This document shows, in pieces, positions 10,828 through 23,400 of a stretch of DNA of 64,000 bases. The notes under the pieces are model-generated. The model saw only the letters and a program-made list of their open reading frames with translations. It searched no databases and had not been told where the DNA came from. The position numbers and the translations under genes were made by a program. Numbering within the stretch: the first letter of the stretch is position 1; every line of letters starts with the position of its first letter. This DNA comes from Capniomyces stellatus (Eukaryota; Kickxellomycota; Harpellomycetes; Harpellales; Legeriomycetaceae): assembly GCA_001661515.1 (NCBI GenBank), contig LUVW01000023.1:498977-562976 (forward strand), in the 5' to 3' direction.

Positions 10828-13549
10828 ATGAGTGGGCTAGTAGCTATAAGAGGAAATGTAAATTACAATGAGGAAATTGAGATAATAACAGAGTTTCTGA
10901 GTAAGTTCAGCCAAGTGAGTGGACAGGAAGCAAAGGCGGCGGTTGGAGATGGGGAAGAGTTGGGAGAGTATGAGGAAAGAGGAGCGGGGAAGCTTAAATA
11001 CAAATACATGGATATGGTGGTAAGAGTTGTTTTTGATTGTAAAAGAGGAGAAAGGTAATGCAAAAGAAGTGAAGGATATTATAAAGGAGATAAAGATAAT
11101 AATAAGAGAGGTAAATGAATTGATATAAATGTAGCAAGAGGTGGCAGACAAAACAAGAGAGTGTATAGAGATAAGTCTTGATGATGTGGAGAGGTTTACA
11201 AAGGAGCAGGAAGAAGGGGTGATTGGGTCACAGGTGGGGGAGGGAAGTAGCACAATTGGATACAGCTCACAACAAAGCGGGGGGATGAGTGGGAGTGTGA
11301 GCAGAAGCGGAAAGTCGGCAAGGGGGGGAGAGGGGAGTTCACGGTCAGGGATAGTGGGTAGGATTGAGGAGAACAGTAAGAGGTATATAGAGGTGATTAG
11401 CCAGGCGGTAGACAGGGTGATGCCAGCAGGGAGAAATTCGACGGTGCTGAGCAAAGAGCAGGACAATGTGCTGGAGGTTATTCTTGAGCAGAGGAGGTTG
11501 CGGGACGAGGCAGATATGGATAGGGATAGGGAGGGATCGGGGGGTAATGGGGGGCAAATGGGGGAAAACGAGCAGATGAGGTTTCCAAAAAAGCTTACGC
11601 GAAGATATACAGTGGTGTTAATAGGAAGAAAGAGTACTAAGGCAAAGTCGATTAGGCAGGTGGGGGCAAAGGAGATGGGGAAGTTGGTGAAGATTAGGGG
11701 AATAGTGACGAGAACAACGGAGGTGCGGCCAATAATGTCGGTGGCAGCGTACTTGTGCGACAGGTGCGGGAGCGAGGTGTTCCAGGAGGTGCTGGGGAGG
11801 CAATTTCTGCCGCTTGACACGTGTTTGTCGGAGCAGTGCAAGAAGCAGAGGAGCAAGGGGAAGCTGCACCGGCAGACGAGAGGAAGCAAGATGATGAAGT
11901 TCCAGGAGGTGAAGATGCAGGAACTGTCGGACCAAGTATCGATGGGAGACATTCCAAGATCGCTGAGCATCCACTGCTACGAGACACTGACGCGACAGGC
12001 AAAGCCCGGAGACATCATTGAGGTGACAGGAGTGTTTCTGCCAAGTCCATTTACGGGGTGGCGGGCGTACAAGGCGGGGCTACTGGCAGACGTTCTGGTG
12101 GAGGCATTCAACATCGAGATGGACAAGAAGCAGTACAAGGACGTTAAGGAGGACGAAAAGAACAATGCAGAGATAAGACGCGAGATTGGGCGGCTGATAG
12201 GAAGCGAGGATGTGGTTGGCCAGCTCGCGTCATCAATCGCGCCAGAAATATACGGACACGACGACGTGAAGAGAGCGCTGTTGCTGCAGCTGGTGGGCGC
12301 GCCAAAGATAACAACGAGCGACGGAATGAAGATCCGCGGCGACATTCACCTGTGTCTGATGGGAGACCCCGGAGTGGCCAAGTCTCAACTGCTCCGGTTC
12401 GTGTCCAAGATAGCGCCAAGGGGCGTGTACACAACAGGCCGCGGATCGTCGGGTGTAGGACTGACGGCCAGCGTTGTGCGAGACAGTCTGACAGGCGAGC
12501 TGGTGCTGGAGGGAGGCGCGTTGGTGCTGGCAGACAACGGCGTTTGCTGCATCGACGAGTTTGACAAGATGGAGGAGGCTGACAGAACCGCGATTCACGA
12601 GGCTATGGAGCAGCAGACAATTTCTATTGCCAAGGCTGGAATCACCACCACTCTCAACTCCCGGTCCAGCGTCCTGGCCGCAGCCAATCCAAGCAGGTCG
12701 CGTTACAACCCCCGCCTCACCCCCGAGGAAAACATCAACCTTCCTGCCGCTCTACTTTCGCGTTTCGACGTGCTTTTCCTTATTCTCGACGTTCCAGACC
12801 ACAATAACGACTTGCTATTGGCTAGACACGTGACTCACGTCCACATGACTGGAATCCATCCAACCAATCAAAACGCGTCAAATCTCATCTCCCCCAAACT
12901 GCTCACCAGTTTCATCGCCAACGCGCGTTCCTTCACCCCAACTCTCGACTCTGAAGTTGCAGAGTACGTTGTTGAGTCATATGTCACAAAGAGAATGGAG
13001 TACAAGCTGCACCTCGACCGCTCAAGAAGCAGAGCAATGAACTCGAGAAACACATTTTCAGGCTCCAGTTCCGCCCCTGATTCTTCTGCCGCCGCCTCCA
13101 ACTCTGTGGTAGGTTCTGTTACCCCAAGATCTCTGCTCGGTATCCTGAGACTTGCCCAGGCTCACGCAAGAGTCAGGGGGTCCAATATTGTTGCCAAGCT
13201 TGACGTTGACGAGGCAAGCAGACTCATGTACGCTGCCCAAGTCACCCTCGACCTGCAGCTCGCAAACTCTCTCCACTCCAAGTCCACTAATTCTGCTGGT
13301 GCCCACTCCTCTGCCTCCAACTCTGACTACATCAGCCACATCTTTATGAACCTCACTGATATGCTGAAAACTCGCAAAAACATCCATCATTCCATCAACA
13401 ATGCCCTTGTTTACAACCTAGCCCTCAAGTCCATAGTCAATCTCGGCTACTCTGAGTCTCAATTTACCAACTGCCTCAACTACTATGACCAGCTCGGTCT
13501 TGTTCAGGTCAACTCTTCAAGATCCAGAATTGTCTTTGTATCCAACTAA
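10828..13549 (+). CDS. MCM7: DNA replication licensing helicase subunit MCM7
   Basis: Two exons, 10828-11019 and 11135-13549, joined in phase; 868 aa. The join gives YMDMV-QEVADKTRECIEISLDDV, matching the conserved N-terminal MCM7 segment, which fixes both splice sites. Features in order: a Ser/Gly-rich linker; a C4 zinc finger (CDRCG then C-x4-C, about residue 272); the MCM OB fold (LVKIRGIVTRTTEV); Walker A GDPGVAKSQ (about residue 474); Walker B CIDEFDK (about 536); and the arginine-finger block SRFDVLF. MCM7 is one of six subunits of the hetero-hexameric replicative helicase loaded at origins in the nucleus. A Ser/Ala-rich insertion lies after the AAA+ core. The first two thirds of the gene use G/A-ending codons and the last third C/T-ending codons, a sharp change within one gene. 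Confidence 0.97.
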
Positions 13550-13619
13550 TTTACTATTTATATCTTGACATTTTATTCATTTGCTTTTTTTATATTTATT
13601 TATTTTGGACTAAATAAGC

Positions 13620-13740
13620 TGCCAAAAACTATAGCTAAATAACTAAAACCAAATAACTAAAACCAAATAACTAAAACCAAATAACTAAAACCAAATAACT
13701 AAAACCAAATAATTAAAACTAAATAATTAAAACTAAATAA
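13620..13740 (+). repeat. 13-bp tandem repeat (AAATAACTAAAACC)
   Basis: Roughly eight copies of an AACTAAAACCAAAT-type unit, the last ones AATTAAAACTAAAT, fill the gap between the convergent MCM7 and secreted-protein stop codons. Confidence 0.85.
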
Positions 13741-15405
13741 CTATGATTTCCACTCCTCAATCACGAATTTACCGGGTACTCCCTCTGCTCCCTCTGCTCC
13801 TTGAACCCCTGGTATTCCCAGCATTTTATTGTAGCTTGGTTTTATGTAGCTGTTGATGATATCAAACTGGCATCTGTTTACTTCGTTTGGATTTTTGAAA
13901 TAGTGAAGGTTGTTGATTTTGTTTTTTCTATCTTGTTTATCAGGATACACTGGTGTTGCTGTTGGATTTATACACTTGTAATACTCCTCAGTTTTATTCA
14001 AAGCTTTAAACGAATACCCTGACGCTCCAATCAAACAAAGCATATCCTTCAAGCATATCTGTTCGTTTAAAATTTTATTGGCTTCGAAATCTGAATTATT
14101 CGGATAAACTTCTTGAAGGCCAGCTGGGACATATTTTCCGTCGTCGATTGTATAATCTCCAAATTTGCAATCTTTCCTAAACACCGACTTGTTGATATTA
14201 TCAATACTATTTGTATACAACTTGTTCTGTGTAATTTTTACAAGGTTTGCGGTATCTCTGCGAGTCTGTATAATCAACAACGCTGATAATATATTAACTA
14301 CACATTCTTCACCAACTGGATCAATTGTTCCTTTTATTCTCGCTTTTATTTTAATATAATTATCGGTGCTATAGAAATCTCCAGATATTACTCCAAGACC
14401 ACAAGAACCTGAAAGACGATTTATAAATTTAATACCATACTCGAAAACGTTCTGATAAACCTTTTTATACTTTTCCTGGTCAAACTTGAAATAGTCACCA
14501 TTGCTATCGTGCTTCATCAACATCCGAATCAAAACTTCTGCTATTTCAGCGACCGTGTCCTTGACAGTGTTATGATTGGATCCTGACAATCTTAAATATA
14601 ACATAGCAAACGATGTGTTCAACTTATTCATATCGTAGTTAGCATTGCTGCCAGAGCATAATTTGTGACGATTGATTGAACTTACGATAATATCTATAAT
14701 ATCAACCATGATATTTACTCTTTGCAATTGTTCCTCACTTGTTGTATGTATATTTAATTTTCCAACCAAATTTTCATTTAGTTTATCACCGTCATCCGAA
14801 GTGCAGTTTTCGGTATAATATGTATCTTCGAGAAACTCATAAAATTCATTAAACATCAATCCTTCGAAATAAGCATTATGCTCCATTAAAGTATTGCTTC
14901 GACTTTCTTTTATCAATGTTCCTCCACTACCATAACTTTTGCCAATATTTTTTAAAAATAATTCAACTTTATTACTCTCGCTGGTGAAATTACCAGGCAA
15001 TTTACCATTTACTATTTTTCTTATCTTGCCCATTCCTTCGACGATTTCCAAAAAATCAAAAGCACCCTTTATCAAGTTTCCATTTTCATTTTCATTTTCA
15101 TTTTTGTATGGATGATCAATTAACAACTCCCGATAACTGTTGTATTTTCCTCCCGGGTTATCTGTAACCAATTTCTGCAATTTTTTAATAACATCAGCAC
15201 CCCTTTTCATATCTATTAATTCTATCGACATTCCATCACTAACATCAATTCCAGACAACACGTCGATCTTATCCTTAATTAATTCAGTTGATTCATTATT
15301 CAAAACTTCGTACATGCTCAAACTCGTAGCCAGTGGGGAATCTCCAAGGACAGAAACCACGTATCCCAGTGTTGAGATTGCTAAAAATAAGGTACTGAGC
15401 TTCAT
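13741..15405 (-). CDS. Secreted orphan protein with short collagen-like tail, 554 aa
   Basis: A single exon, ATG at 15405 and stop at 13741. Residues 1-21 form a clear signal peptide (MKLSTLFLAISTLGYVVSVLG), probably cleaved after G21. The body has at least seven N-glycosylation sequons (for example NES, NFT, NCT, NKS, NKT) and scattered cysteines, as expected of an extracellular glycoprotein. Near the C-terminus are five Gly-x-x triplets (GIP GVQ GAE GAE GVP), a miniature collagen-like run. A short Asn-Glu repeat (KNENENENG, about residue 100) is coded by a TTTTCA-type hexamer. No catalytic family recognised. A TATA-like element lies about 190 bp upstream. It could be a cell-wall or host-interface protein; that is inference. 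Confidence 0.8.
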   Translation of the reverse strand: MKLSTLFLAISTLGYVVSVLGDSPLATSLSMYEVLNNESTELIKDKIDVLSGIDVSDGMSIELIDMKRGADVIKKLQKLVTDNPGGKYNSYRELLIDHPYKNENENENGNLIKGAFDFLEIVEGMGKIRKIVNGKLPGNFTSESNKVELFLKNIGKSYGSGGTLIKESRSNTLMEHNAYFEGLMFNEFYEFLEDTYYTENCTSDDGDKLNENLVGKLNIHTTSEEQLQRVNIMVDIIDIIVSSINRHKLCSGSNANYDMNKLNTSFAMLYLRLSGSNHNTVKDTVAEIAEVLIRMLMKHDSNGDYFKFDQEKYKKVYQNVFEYGIKFINRLSGSCGLGVISGDFYSTDNYIKIKARIKGTIDPVGEECVVNILSALLIIQTRRDTANLVKITQNKLYTNSIDNINKSVFRKDCKFGDYTIDDGKYVPAGLQEVYPNNSDFEANKILNEQICLKDMLCLIGASGYSFKALNKTEEYYKCINPTATPVYPDKQDRKNKINNLHYFKNPNEVNRCQFDIINSYIKPSYNKMLGIPGVQGAEGAEGVPGKFVIEEWKS

Positions 15406-15590
15406 TTTTTGCTTGGCTGATCTGCTTAAAAATGCTACTAGACTCTGGTGGCAAAGTTATTAGTGCTGCTGTTTGTTGGTTGGATTTCAAAGTAGGTTAT
15501 ATTCAATATTGATATTTCAAAGCGATTATTATGACTTTTTAAAACTCTGAAATAATGATAAAACTTTGGTCATCGGATGTTCCCTGACTC

Positions 15591-15596
15591 TATATA
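15591..15596 (-). promoter_or_regulatory. TATA-like element of the secreted orphan gene
   Basis: TATATA in the sense orientation (GTATATAGAG), about 190 bp upstream of the ATG at 15405. Position and sequence only. Confidence 0.45.
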
Positions 15597-17705
15597 CAAA
15601 TTTCCAGACTTTGGTTGTGTCGAAAATATCATTACTATTTCCACTTTTGTTTTTGGTTTTGCCATATTAATCAATTTACAGAGTATGTTTTAAGCTTGGT
15701 ATCGTAGATAAATATTGTCTTACTCCTACAAACAAACAAGCTGCTAAAGTAAAAAAAAACAACATGTACTGTAATTTTCCATCTGTAACTAGAGAGTAAG
15801 CAGCAAAAAAAAAAATAATAATAATAATGTTTTATTCTTGCTCCTATGCACACAACCCACCTATCAAATGTTTGTCTATAACACCAAAAACATTGATGCA
15901 GAGATCCCACTCTTGTATTCCTGTATTCCTGTATTCCTTCTTTATTTTTAAACATTGTTTTTCAGTGTCACTACATAACAACAACCACAGTTAATCACCA
16001 CATTTGATTTGCGGCGAGGTACGTTGTTAGGGGGTTCATACATCAACAGTTTGGCTCTTGTTTGGCTTTAACCGTTTTATTTGCTTTTTTGCATTCTAAA
16101 TTAATATTCCAAATGCAAAGCTTATTAAACGAACACCAAGTAGCCAGAACTATTGGCCATTCAAACTACTGGAATATTCCTTTGGAACGCATAGGTAGCA
16201 AGAGCACCGATTTTTTTGAATATTTATAGACCGATTTGTTGCAAATGGACAATTGAAATGAAGATATCAGTTGATAGCTACACTGAATCAACAAATAAGT
16301 AGATTTATCTCGGCGGAAACGCGCGTATGTGAATATTTTTTGCTGTACAGCTTGGCTATTCATATAGCAACAATGATTTATTATAAGATAGTGCTGCATA
16401 TTTTTATGTACATATTGAGCATAGTGCTCTAATGTTACTTTCTTGTTTTTCTTTTACCACTGTTTCTAATTATAAAAACACTGGTCCTTTTTTATTAATC
16501 TGGTAAAAAGTAGAATTTGAAATCGAATCGATAAAAGTTGTATCAGTTTGAAAAAATGAAAAAGTGAGATATATTCGTATTCAGTCTATTCAGTTTTATT
16601 TTATGCATTCGTGCTAATGTAAACAAACACTACGGGGGGATTTCTTTACATTTCAAACCAACACCACCAACAATAATTTTTTGGACAACTGTTTGTCAAT
16701 ATATGTGTTTGGTTGTCATTTTTTTCAGTTTGTTTTATTTTTGGCGCTCAACTGACATTTTTCTGGTTCATGTCCATTTTATTTTTTTCAATTTATTTAT
16801 TAACTATTAAAACGAGTGTAATGTAAATCATTAAAAGAGATTGGCAGTAATTAAACTTGACATGTATCGTTTTAACTAAAAGGAAGAAAAAAAAAGATGA
16901 AAAATACACCAAATTACACATTGAAAGTGTAAATCGTGTGAATCATTTAAATACAAGAGTGGGGGGGTTTATACGCCTTAGAGCCACTGAACAAGTTTAT
17001 CAAGAAGGGGTTGGAAAGTAAAGTAAAATTAGTAATAATAAAAAAACACACGGTGTATGTTTGGCCTTTTAGCCAAAAGACGGTGTCTTTTCAGTTTCAC
17101 GTTACGATTGCAAAATAAATGAATAAAAACATAGGGATAAAAATGGGCAAGGTAAAGAAATTTACGAGAGGTACAGGTGTGTTGATAAATAAAATTCAAG
17201 TTCATCACGAGTTTGAGTTTGCAATCACGCATGCATAAAAATTGACTCATAGCAGTACGATTCGAGTGTATATAAATTATTCACTTGCAGTTTAATTAAC
17301 AAGAAACAAACAACGTGAAACTTTGAACTTTGAGTTATTTCCGGTTATTTCTAGAGATATTTTTACAAAAAAGGAAAAAAAATAATAGGGCTAGATTACC
17401 GTTGAAATGTAAATGATAAATTGGTTATTAGAATCACTACACACATACTAATGTGCGACTAACATACAATTTTGGCTATTAGAAAACATGGAGTTAACTG
17501 ACTAGCCCAAATGGTCTAAATATGCAAGCATCCCTTACTGCATTTAAATAGCCACGATTTTCGGTGCTAAAGACAGTAGCTCTTTTAGTTTAGTTTAGTT
17601 TAGTTTAGTTTACAATTTGTATTTTGTATTTAATATTTTAGTACTTGGTGAAATTTCAACATAGTTTGGTACACAGCAACCACCAATATAGAAAATAATA
17701 GCAAG

Positions 17706-17707
<2 letters not shown>

Positions 17708-17787
<80 letters not shown>
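17708..17787 (+). repeat. (GA)n dinucleotide array, about 39 copies
   Basis: A perfect GA array 70-150 bp upstream of the glucoamylase ATG, likely in its 5' UTR or core promoter. Confidence 0.97.
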
Positions 17788-17790
<3 letters not shown>

Positions 17791-17857
17791 ATAGAATAGT
17801 ACCGATCAAAATTAAATAGAGATAGAGAGGAAAAGAAAAGGATTTTGGCAGATAAAG

Positions 17858-20227
17858 ATGATTTATAGAATAGTGCTAGTATCGTTTTTTGTAACGATGT
17901 TTTCAACCACATACTTTTTAATAGTGGGGCTAAACAGGAGAGGGGTTGTGAGTGAGAATGAGGGACTTTACAGCAGTGGGATTTATGAGAGACTAAACGA
18001 GATAAGGGAGAAGTTCCACAGAAACAACCGGAAGAGAAAATATCAGAGTAGTAGGGGGGGAGGGCAGGAAATAGGAGACGAAAAGTATGGGGATTATAGG
18101 TATAGGGGGGTAGAAGGCAGAATTGAGCAGACATACTATTATATGGCAACAGCAAAGCTAGATAGAGAGGCTGGACTGAGACCAAGAGTTGATAGAGATA
18201 GTGGGAGTTACCTGAGAAAAATATTTGATTCAAAGGTGTTAGTGGTAGTAAAAAAAGCTGTTAGCAGTGGGTATGAAAAGTTGAGGGGACTTTCAGGCAG
18301 TTGTGGGGGGTATACGGGTAGAAATAGTTATGGGAGAAAAGAGAAAAAGAAGGATATGAAGGAAAAGAAAAAGGAGTTTTTAGAAATGTCTACAGATGAA
18401 TGGATAGAGTATCAGTACGAATATGCATCAGAGAAAATAAAGAAGAATCTGGGGGTGGAGGGGTCGTCAAAGGGAGCGATCTGTGCGTCGCCTTCAAAGC
18501 GAAACCCAGACTATTTTTACCATTGGGTGCGGGACTCGGCGTTGACAGTAAAGTATCTGGTTACAAAGCTAGAGGGAAAAGAAAAAGAAGGAAAAGAAAA
18601 AGAAAAAGAAGGAAAAGATAAAAATGACACAATTTACTTTTCCAAGATTAAAGATTATTTAGAGTTTTCAAACAAACTGCTAGACAACATTCATCCTGTA
18701 GGGGGAATTGGGGAGCCAAAGTACCATATGAATGGGAGTTTGTTTACTGGGGACTGGGGGCGGCCTCAGAACGATGGTCCAGCATTAAGGGCAATTGGAA
18801 ACATTGAGTTTGTTTACTACTTGATGGACAAGGGACTGGACTATTCACGAATTCTGTGCGACAATACAAATTTGAGCCAAGAGTTTCAGTTGAAGTTTAA
18901 CAGTCAAACCAGACAAATGAAACTATCAAATATTCCACTAAATCCTTCAAACTGTATTCTGAACTCTGACCTGAAATACCTTGAAAATAACCTCAACTCG
19001 TCTTCGTTTGAGATTTGGGAAGAAGTTAATGGCTCTCATTTCTACACTTCCTTAGTTACTTGTAAGGCTTTTGAAATGGCTGCCCAGCTTTCGTTGAGGC
19101 TAAACAATACCGCTCAATACCTGCATTACTCCAATCTTTTACGCAATTCTGTTCATTCTCTTGATGCCTTTTGGAACTCCAATTCTCAGTTTCTTTCTTC
19201 CACTGTCAATTGGAAAGGCGGTCTATCTGACAAACCTTTTTTTCTAGACTCTCAAGTTGTATTGGCCCTCATTCACACATGGGATTCTTCTACTAGCTTT
19301 TATCCCCCAAACATTATTGGTAGAGTAGGTTTTCTTTTCTTTTCTTTTCTTTTCTTTTCTTTTCTTTTCTTTTCTTTTCTTTCCCCATATCCTATTTATA
19401 TTACCATTATCATCCTTATAATTATTGCTATTATTATTGCTGTTCTTATTGTCTTTTAGGTTTTGAAAACTACCATTGAATTGTTCAAGGTTTTCACCCG
19501 CGAATACCACATAAACAGCTATGGAATCCCCGGTATTGCAATGGTAATTTACCCTAAAATAATCATCTATTATTGTTATTTTAACCTATTTGCCAACAAA
19601 TTATTTAAATTTCCTCACTCTTGTTTTTTTTTCTTTCTTTCCGTCTTGTAGGGAAGGTATCCAAATGATAGGTACAATGGGTATAACTCTGAACATAAAG
19701 GAAACCCCTGGCCTCTAGTCACGTGTGGAATCGCCGAAATGTACTACAAAATCATCATTGCCTCAAAAACATCTAAATCCATCTACTTTGACCACAACAT
19801 GAACCTATTTTTATCTCATTCTGCCTCGCTTATTGCCAATCGAATCCAGAAAAAGTATCCTCTTGCTTCATCCCTTTACAATGACAATAACAAAGACAAC
19901 CACAGTTTGTCCAACTTTACTGTTGCCAGTCTAAACTCCTTAATCTCCAATCTAAACTCAACCTACCCAACCAATCCATCTTCTAATCCCCAAATCATAC
20001 CCCATTCTAACCCCATTTACAATGACATTCTATTGCTGCTTTATGCCTCCGCTGAAGAATTTGTAAATAGAGTAAGGTTTCACTCTTCTTTTGATGGCTT
20101 CATGGCCGAGCAATGGGATAGAAACTCTGGTTTTCACACCGGCGCCCCTGATCTCACTTGGAGCTACACCGCATTTTCCACTATGGTACACCAAAGAACC
20201 TCTGCTAAAAAGCTTCTTTGTCTATAA
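17858..20227 (+). CDS. Glycoside hydrolase family 15 glucoamylase, N-terminally membrane-anchored
   Basis: Three exons, 17858-19324, 19460-19543 and 19652-20227, in phase; 708 aa. Glucoamylases release glucose from the non-reducing ends of starch or glycogen. GH15 hallmarks: NPDYFYHWVRDSALTVKYL near residue 215; VGGIGEPKYHMNG with the general acid Glu286; GDWGRPQNDGPALRA; GNPWPLVTCGIAE; and AEQWDRNSG with the general base Glu670 before DLTWSYTAF. Residues 3-27 are a hydrophobic segment (signal peptide or type II anchor), followed by a basic stem of about 160 residues. No starch-binding domain is visible. A Lys/Glu/Gly insertion (about residues 233-255) interrupts the catalytic domain and comes from an AAAGAAGG-type repeat. 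Intron 1 holds a TTTTC pentamer array. It could serve secreted or vacuolar polysaccharide use. Confidence 0.95.
19329..19382 (+). repeat. (TTTTC)n array in glucoamylase intron 1
   Basis: About ten pentamers start five bases after the GTAGGT donor, forming an extended pyrimidine tract in the 135-nt intron. Confidence 0.93.
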
Positions 20228-20451
20228 CCCTTTCCTCATGTTTATTTTTCTTTCCCTTCTTTTATACTTTATATTAATTAAATTAATTAAATTTATTTCA
20301 ATCCAAATAAATACTATAATTCTATAAACATCGCTCCTACAAGTTATTCCTGAACAATCCTTTCCCCTCTTCCTTTTTTCCTTTTTTCCTTTTTTTCTTT
20401 TTCTTTTTTTTTCTTCTTTATTCCAACTGACTCATATAATGTCTTTTAGCT

Positions 20452-23400
20452 TTATTTGCTGGTGCTATTTGACAATGTCGGGATCATTCTACGCAGAAAC
20501 ATCGTAATCAGCGCAAACTTCCCCCTATGCCCCGCCATCCTTGTTACTATTATCGCATAATGCTTCCGCACACAGCTACTGTTTATCCAAACCAGCTCGA
20601 TTTTAAAACTCGTCGAGTAGTTTTCAAGCACCTCTGTTTCCCGACGACGACTTAAACTTGGACAGTATTGCGAAACTATCGTTGATGTTGCGTACTCTAC
20701 TGGCTGCGTGAATTCTATTGCCTCCCCACTTTTCTGCTCCAACAAATTGCTACCTTCGCTTTTCAAACTCCCTCCTCCTTTGCCTACCACCTCCTCCTTA
20801 TTTTCATCACCAAGACACTTTCTTCTCAATCCCTCTTGTTTGCCCCCAATTGGCCCAACCCCATTCCCCAATTCCTGGTTCTCGTTTGGCCCTCTCTTTG
20901 TTGCCCGTTTGATCTCTGGAACATCCGCATCCATATCCTTAGCCGCCCCCTTTGCCTTCTTGTATGTGGCGTTTGTCTTTACTCGAATGCTTTCAAAATT
21001 CCCGTCCTGTTGCCCCGGGTTGCCGCTGTTATTACTCCCCAACTCATTATTTGAATTGTTTCCTTCATCCACCAGCTCCGACTCGTGCACCATCACCTGT
21101 CTGTTCTTTCCTCTCACAAACTTAATTGTCCACAAGTACCCCTCAGGCAATGCCCCACCATGATGGTTCATAATCAGCCGCTCAGCACTGCTCGTTAGCT
21201 TTTTGTTGTAAAAGTACCTTGGATTCTTGGTCATGCTGTGTGGAGCTTTGTTGAACCTAATTGCCTTACTGTTCCCACTTTTAACTATTTTCCCGTGATA
21301 TCTACCTGTCCTATTTGCGTGACCTATCCTATCCAATATCACTTTCTGTGACTTGGCGCCTCCGCCTCTGCAACTCTTCTCCGCTTTCTTTGAATAAACT
21401 GGCACCGTGTCAATCTGCTGCGTCAGCACCAGGTGGAATATAGATTTGATTTTGCTCAGCACTGGCTGGTTGCCCTCATCTCCCTTGCTGCTCTGGTAAA
21501 CCTTTGAGCTTCTCGGAAAACTAACCTTTTTGACAACCGCTTTCTCATCTTTTAACCCCGCTTCATACTCCTCCCCAGTGCTCGGTTTTCCATTTTCCGC
21601 ACCTGGTTTTGGCGCCCTGCTTAGCCCGCTTTCCATTTTTTGTGCGTGCTGGTTGGTTTTTCCTGTGCCTTCCCCCTCAGTACCCCCTTTTTTTGGGAAA
21701 AAGTATATCGATGCCCTCTTTCTGGCTGCTGAGATCGACATTGCCGACTCGTTTTTAGGATTATCTGAAATGTTATATGGCGCTGTTGGGATCTCCACCG
21801 ACTCGACAAACGTATATGATATTTCGTTCAATGTCAACAAATCCGCCAAGCTCTTCAATATCTCTTGCGGTTCCATCTTGTTCATGGCACTTGGAAGCGT
21901 TATTCGCTCCATCGCACAATCCAACGCTCCTATCATCCTAACATTCATTCCATTTATCTGTGCTATGTTTCCTGAAAAGACATGATGCACTGTCTGCTCC
22001 TTTTGTTTCAAGCTTGTTGTACTTTTGCGCTCCAGCCTTCTATCCTTTAACCCGCTCTCTTTTATAGAGTTTCCGGAGACCTTCAAGCTCTTTAGCTCAA
22101 TATCGCCTTTAACCGATAACAACGAATCACACATCGAGTCCGCACGCTTCACTCCGCCCCCACACTTGTTTGAATCCTTGCTCAACGTAATATTCGAAAT
22201 CGACGGTTGCAATTCACAATAGTTCCCATCTCTTTTCTCCAACAAAGATACATTAGAGTCAAGGTTGACCAAGCTTTTTGTTTTTTTTGCTGACTTCTTG
22301 ATGCTTCCAACTGAATACAAACTCGTTAGTCTTCTCGATACCCTCTTGAACGATACCATCGATTTATTACTCGGTTTTTTCTCTGGCTTATTTTCAGTTC
22401 GCTCTGTGTTTGTGCCAAATCCAGTACTTGACTGGCTGTTATGTACCCCGTTTTCGCCGTTAGTCCCAAAATTATAGTACAGTTTCTGAATAAACGAGTT
22501 CATCGTTTTTCTTTTTCCCAGTCTGTCAAAATCTTCTGCTCTGACATCCAACCGCTCCAAGACGCTGTTCTCGTTCTTGTTCTTGTTCTCGTTCTTGTTC
22601 TGATTGTGTAACAGAATGTTAGGAACCGACTTGCACCTCGATCTACTACCTGCTGCAAAAACTGAATTACCTTTCTCTATCTCCCTGTCAATATTAAGCT
22701 CCATGGGCTGCAAGTACCAGTTTCTCAGTTCAACCTGCTTTGCAACCAAATAGTACATTGATACTATCGGTGAGTTTTTCAGTCTGATCTTCTGCTTGTC
22801 TTTTGGGATACCCAGCCCCCTGCTCTCTCTATTGTTTGACTGCAGCTTCTGCAAAGTCAAATCCAGATTCCTTTCTCGCTTGCATTCCGAGCTCGGTACC
22901 GCACTATCCCTTTCTCTTACTCCACTCCCATCTTCATCATCCGTGTGCTCCATAGGAACCAACTCAATAATCGCTGTCCTTATCTTTTTAATCACTTGCT
23001 CCACAGAAATGTCCAAACAAGTTGCCACCTCTCTTGCAACTGTATAGTCAACCTTTTGATAAATCTCAATCACATTTTCGTTTTGAGGAATGCCCATGTA
23101 TAGCTTTGATGCATTTGGATGAAGTAAACAACATGTAACTCTCCCCAAACTCCCGCTAGCTTCGTTTCCAGAACCAATCGAGCTTTTAAACCAACTATGA
23201 GCAACAACACCTTCAATCGTCAGCCTCTTTGATATTTCCGGTTCCAGCATCATCACAAGCAGCTCTTGAAGGTCTCTACTCATACTTTTGTTTAGCTTAA
23301 ATCTGCCTTGCATAATTTTATCAAAGTTTTTTGGTTGTGATGGATCCTCAAACGGAAACTTTCCTGTTGTCATAACATACAACAATACCCCTACAATTAT

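Larger units (their letters stand above)
15406..17857. other. Large intergenic region between divergent secreted-protein and glucoamylase genes
   Basis: 2.4 kb of AT-rich sequence. It contains a TATATA element for the - strand gene (15591-15596), scattered poly-T/poly-A and, next to the glucoamylase start, a long GA dinucleotide array. Translated frames are short and of low complexity. No convincing gene or structured RNA seen. Confidence 0.55.
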
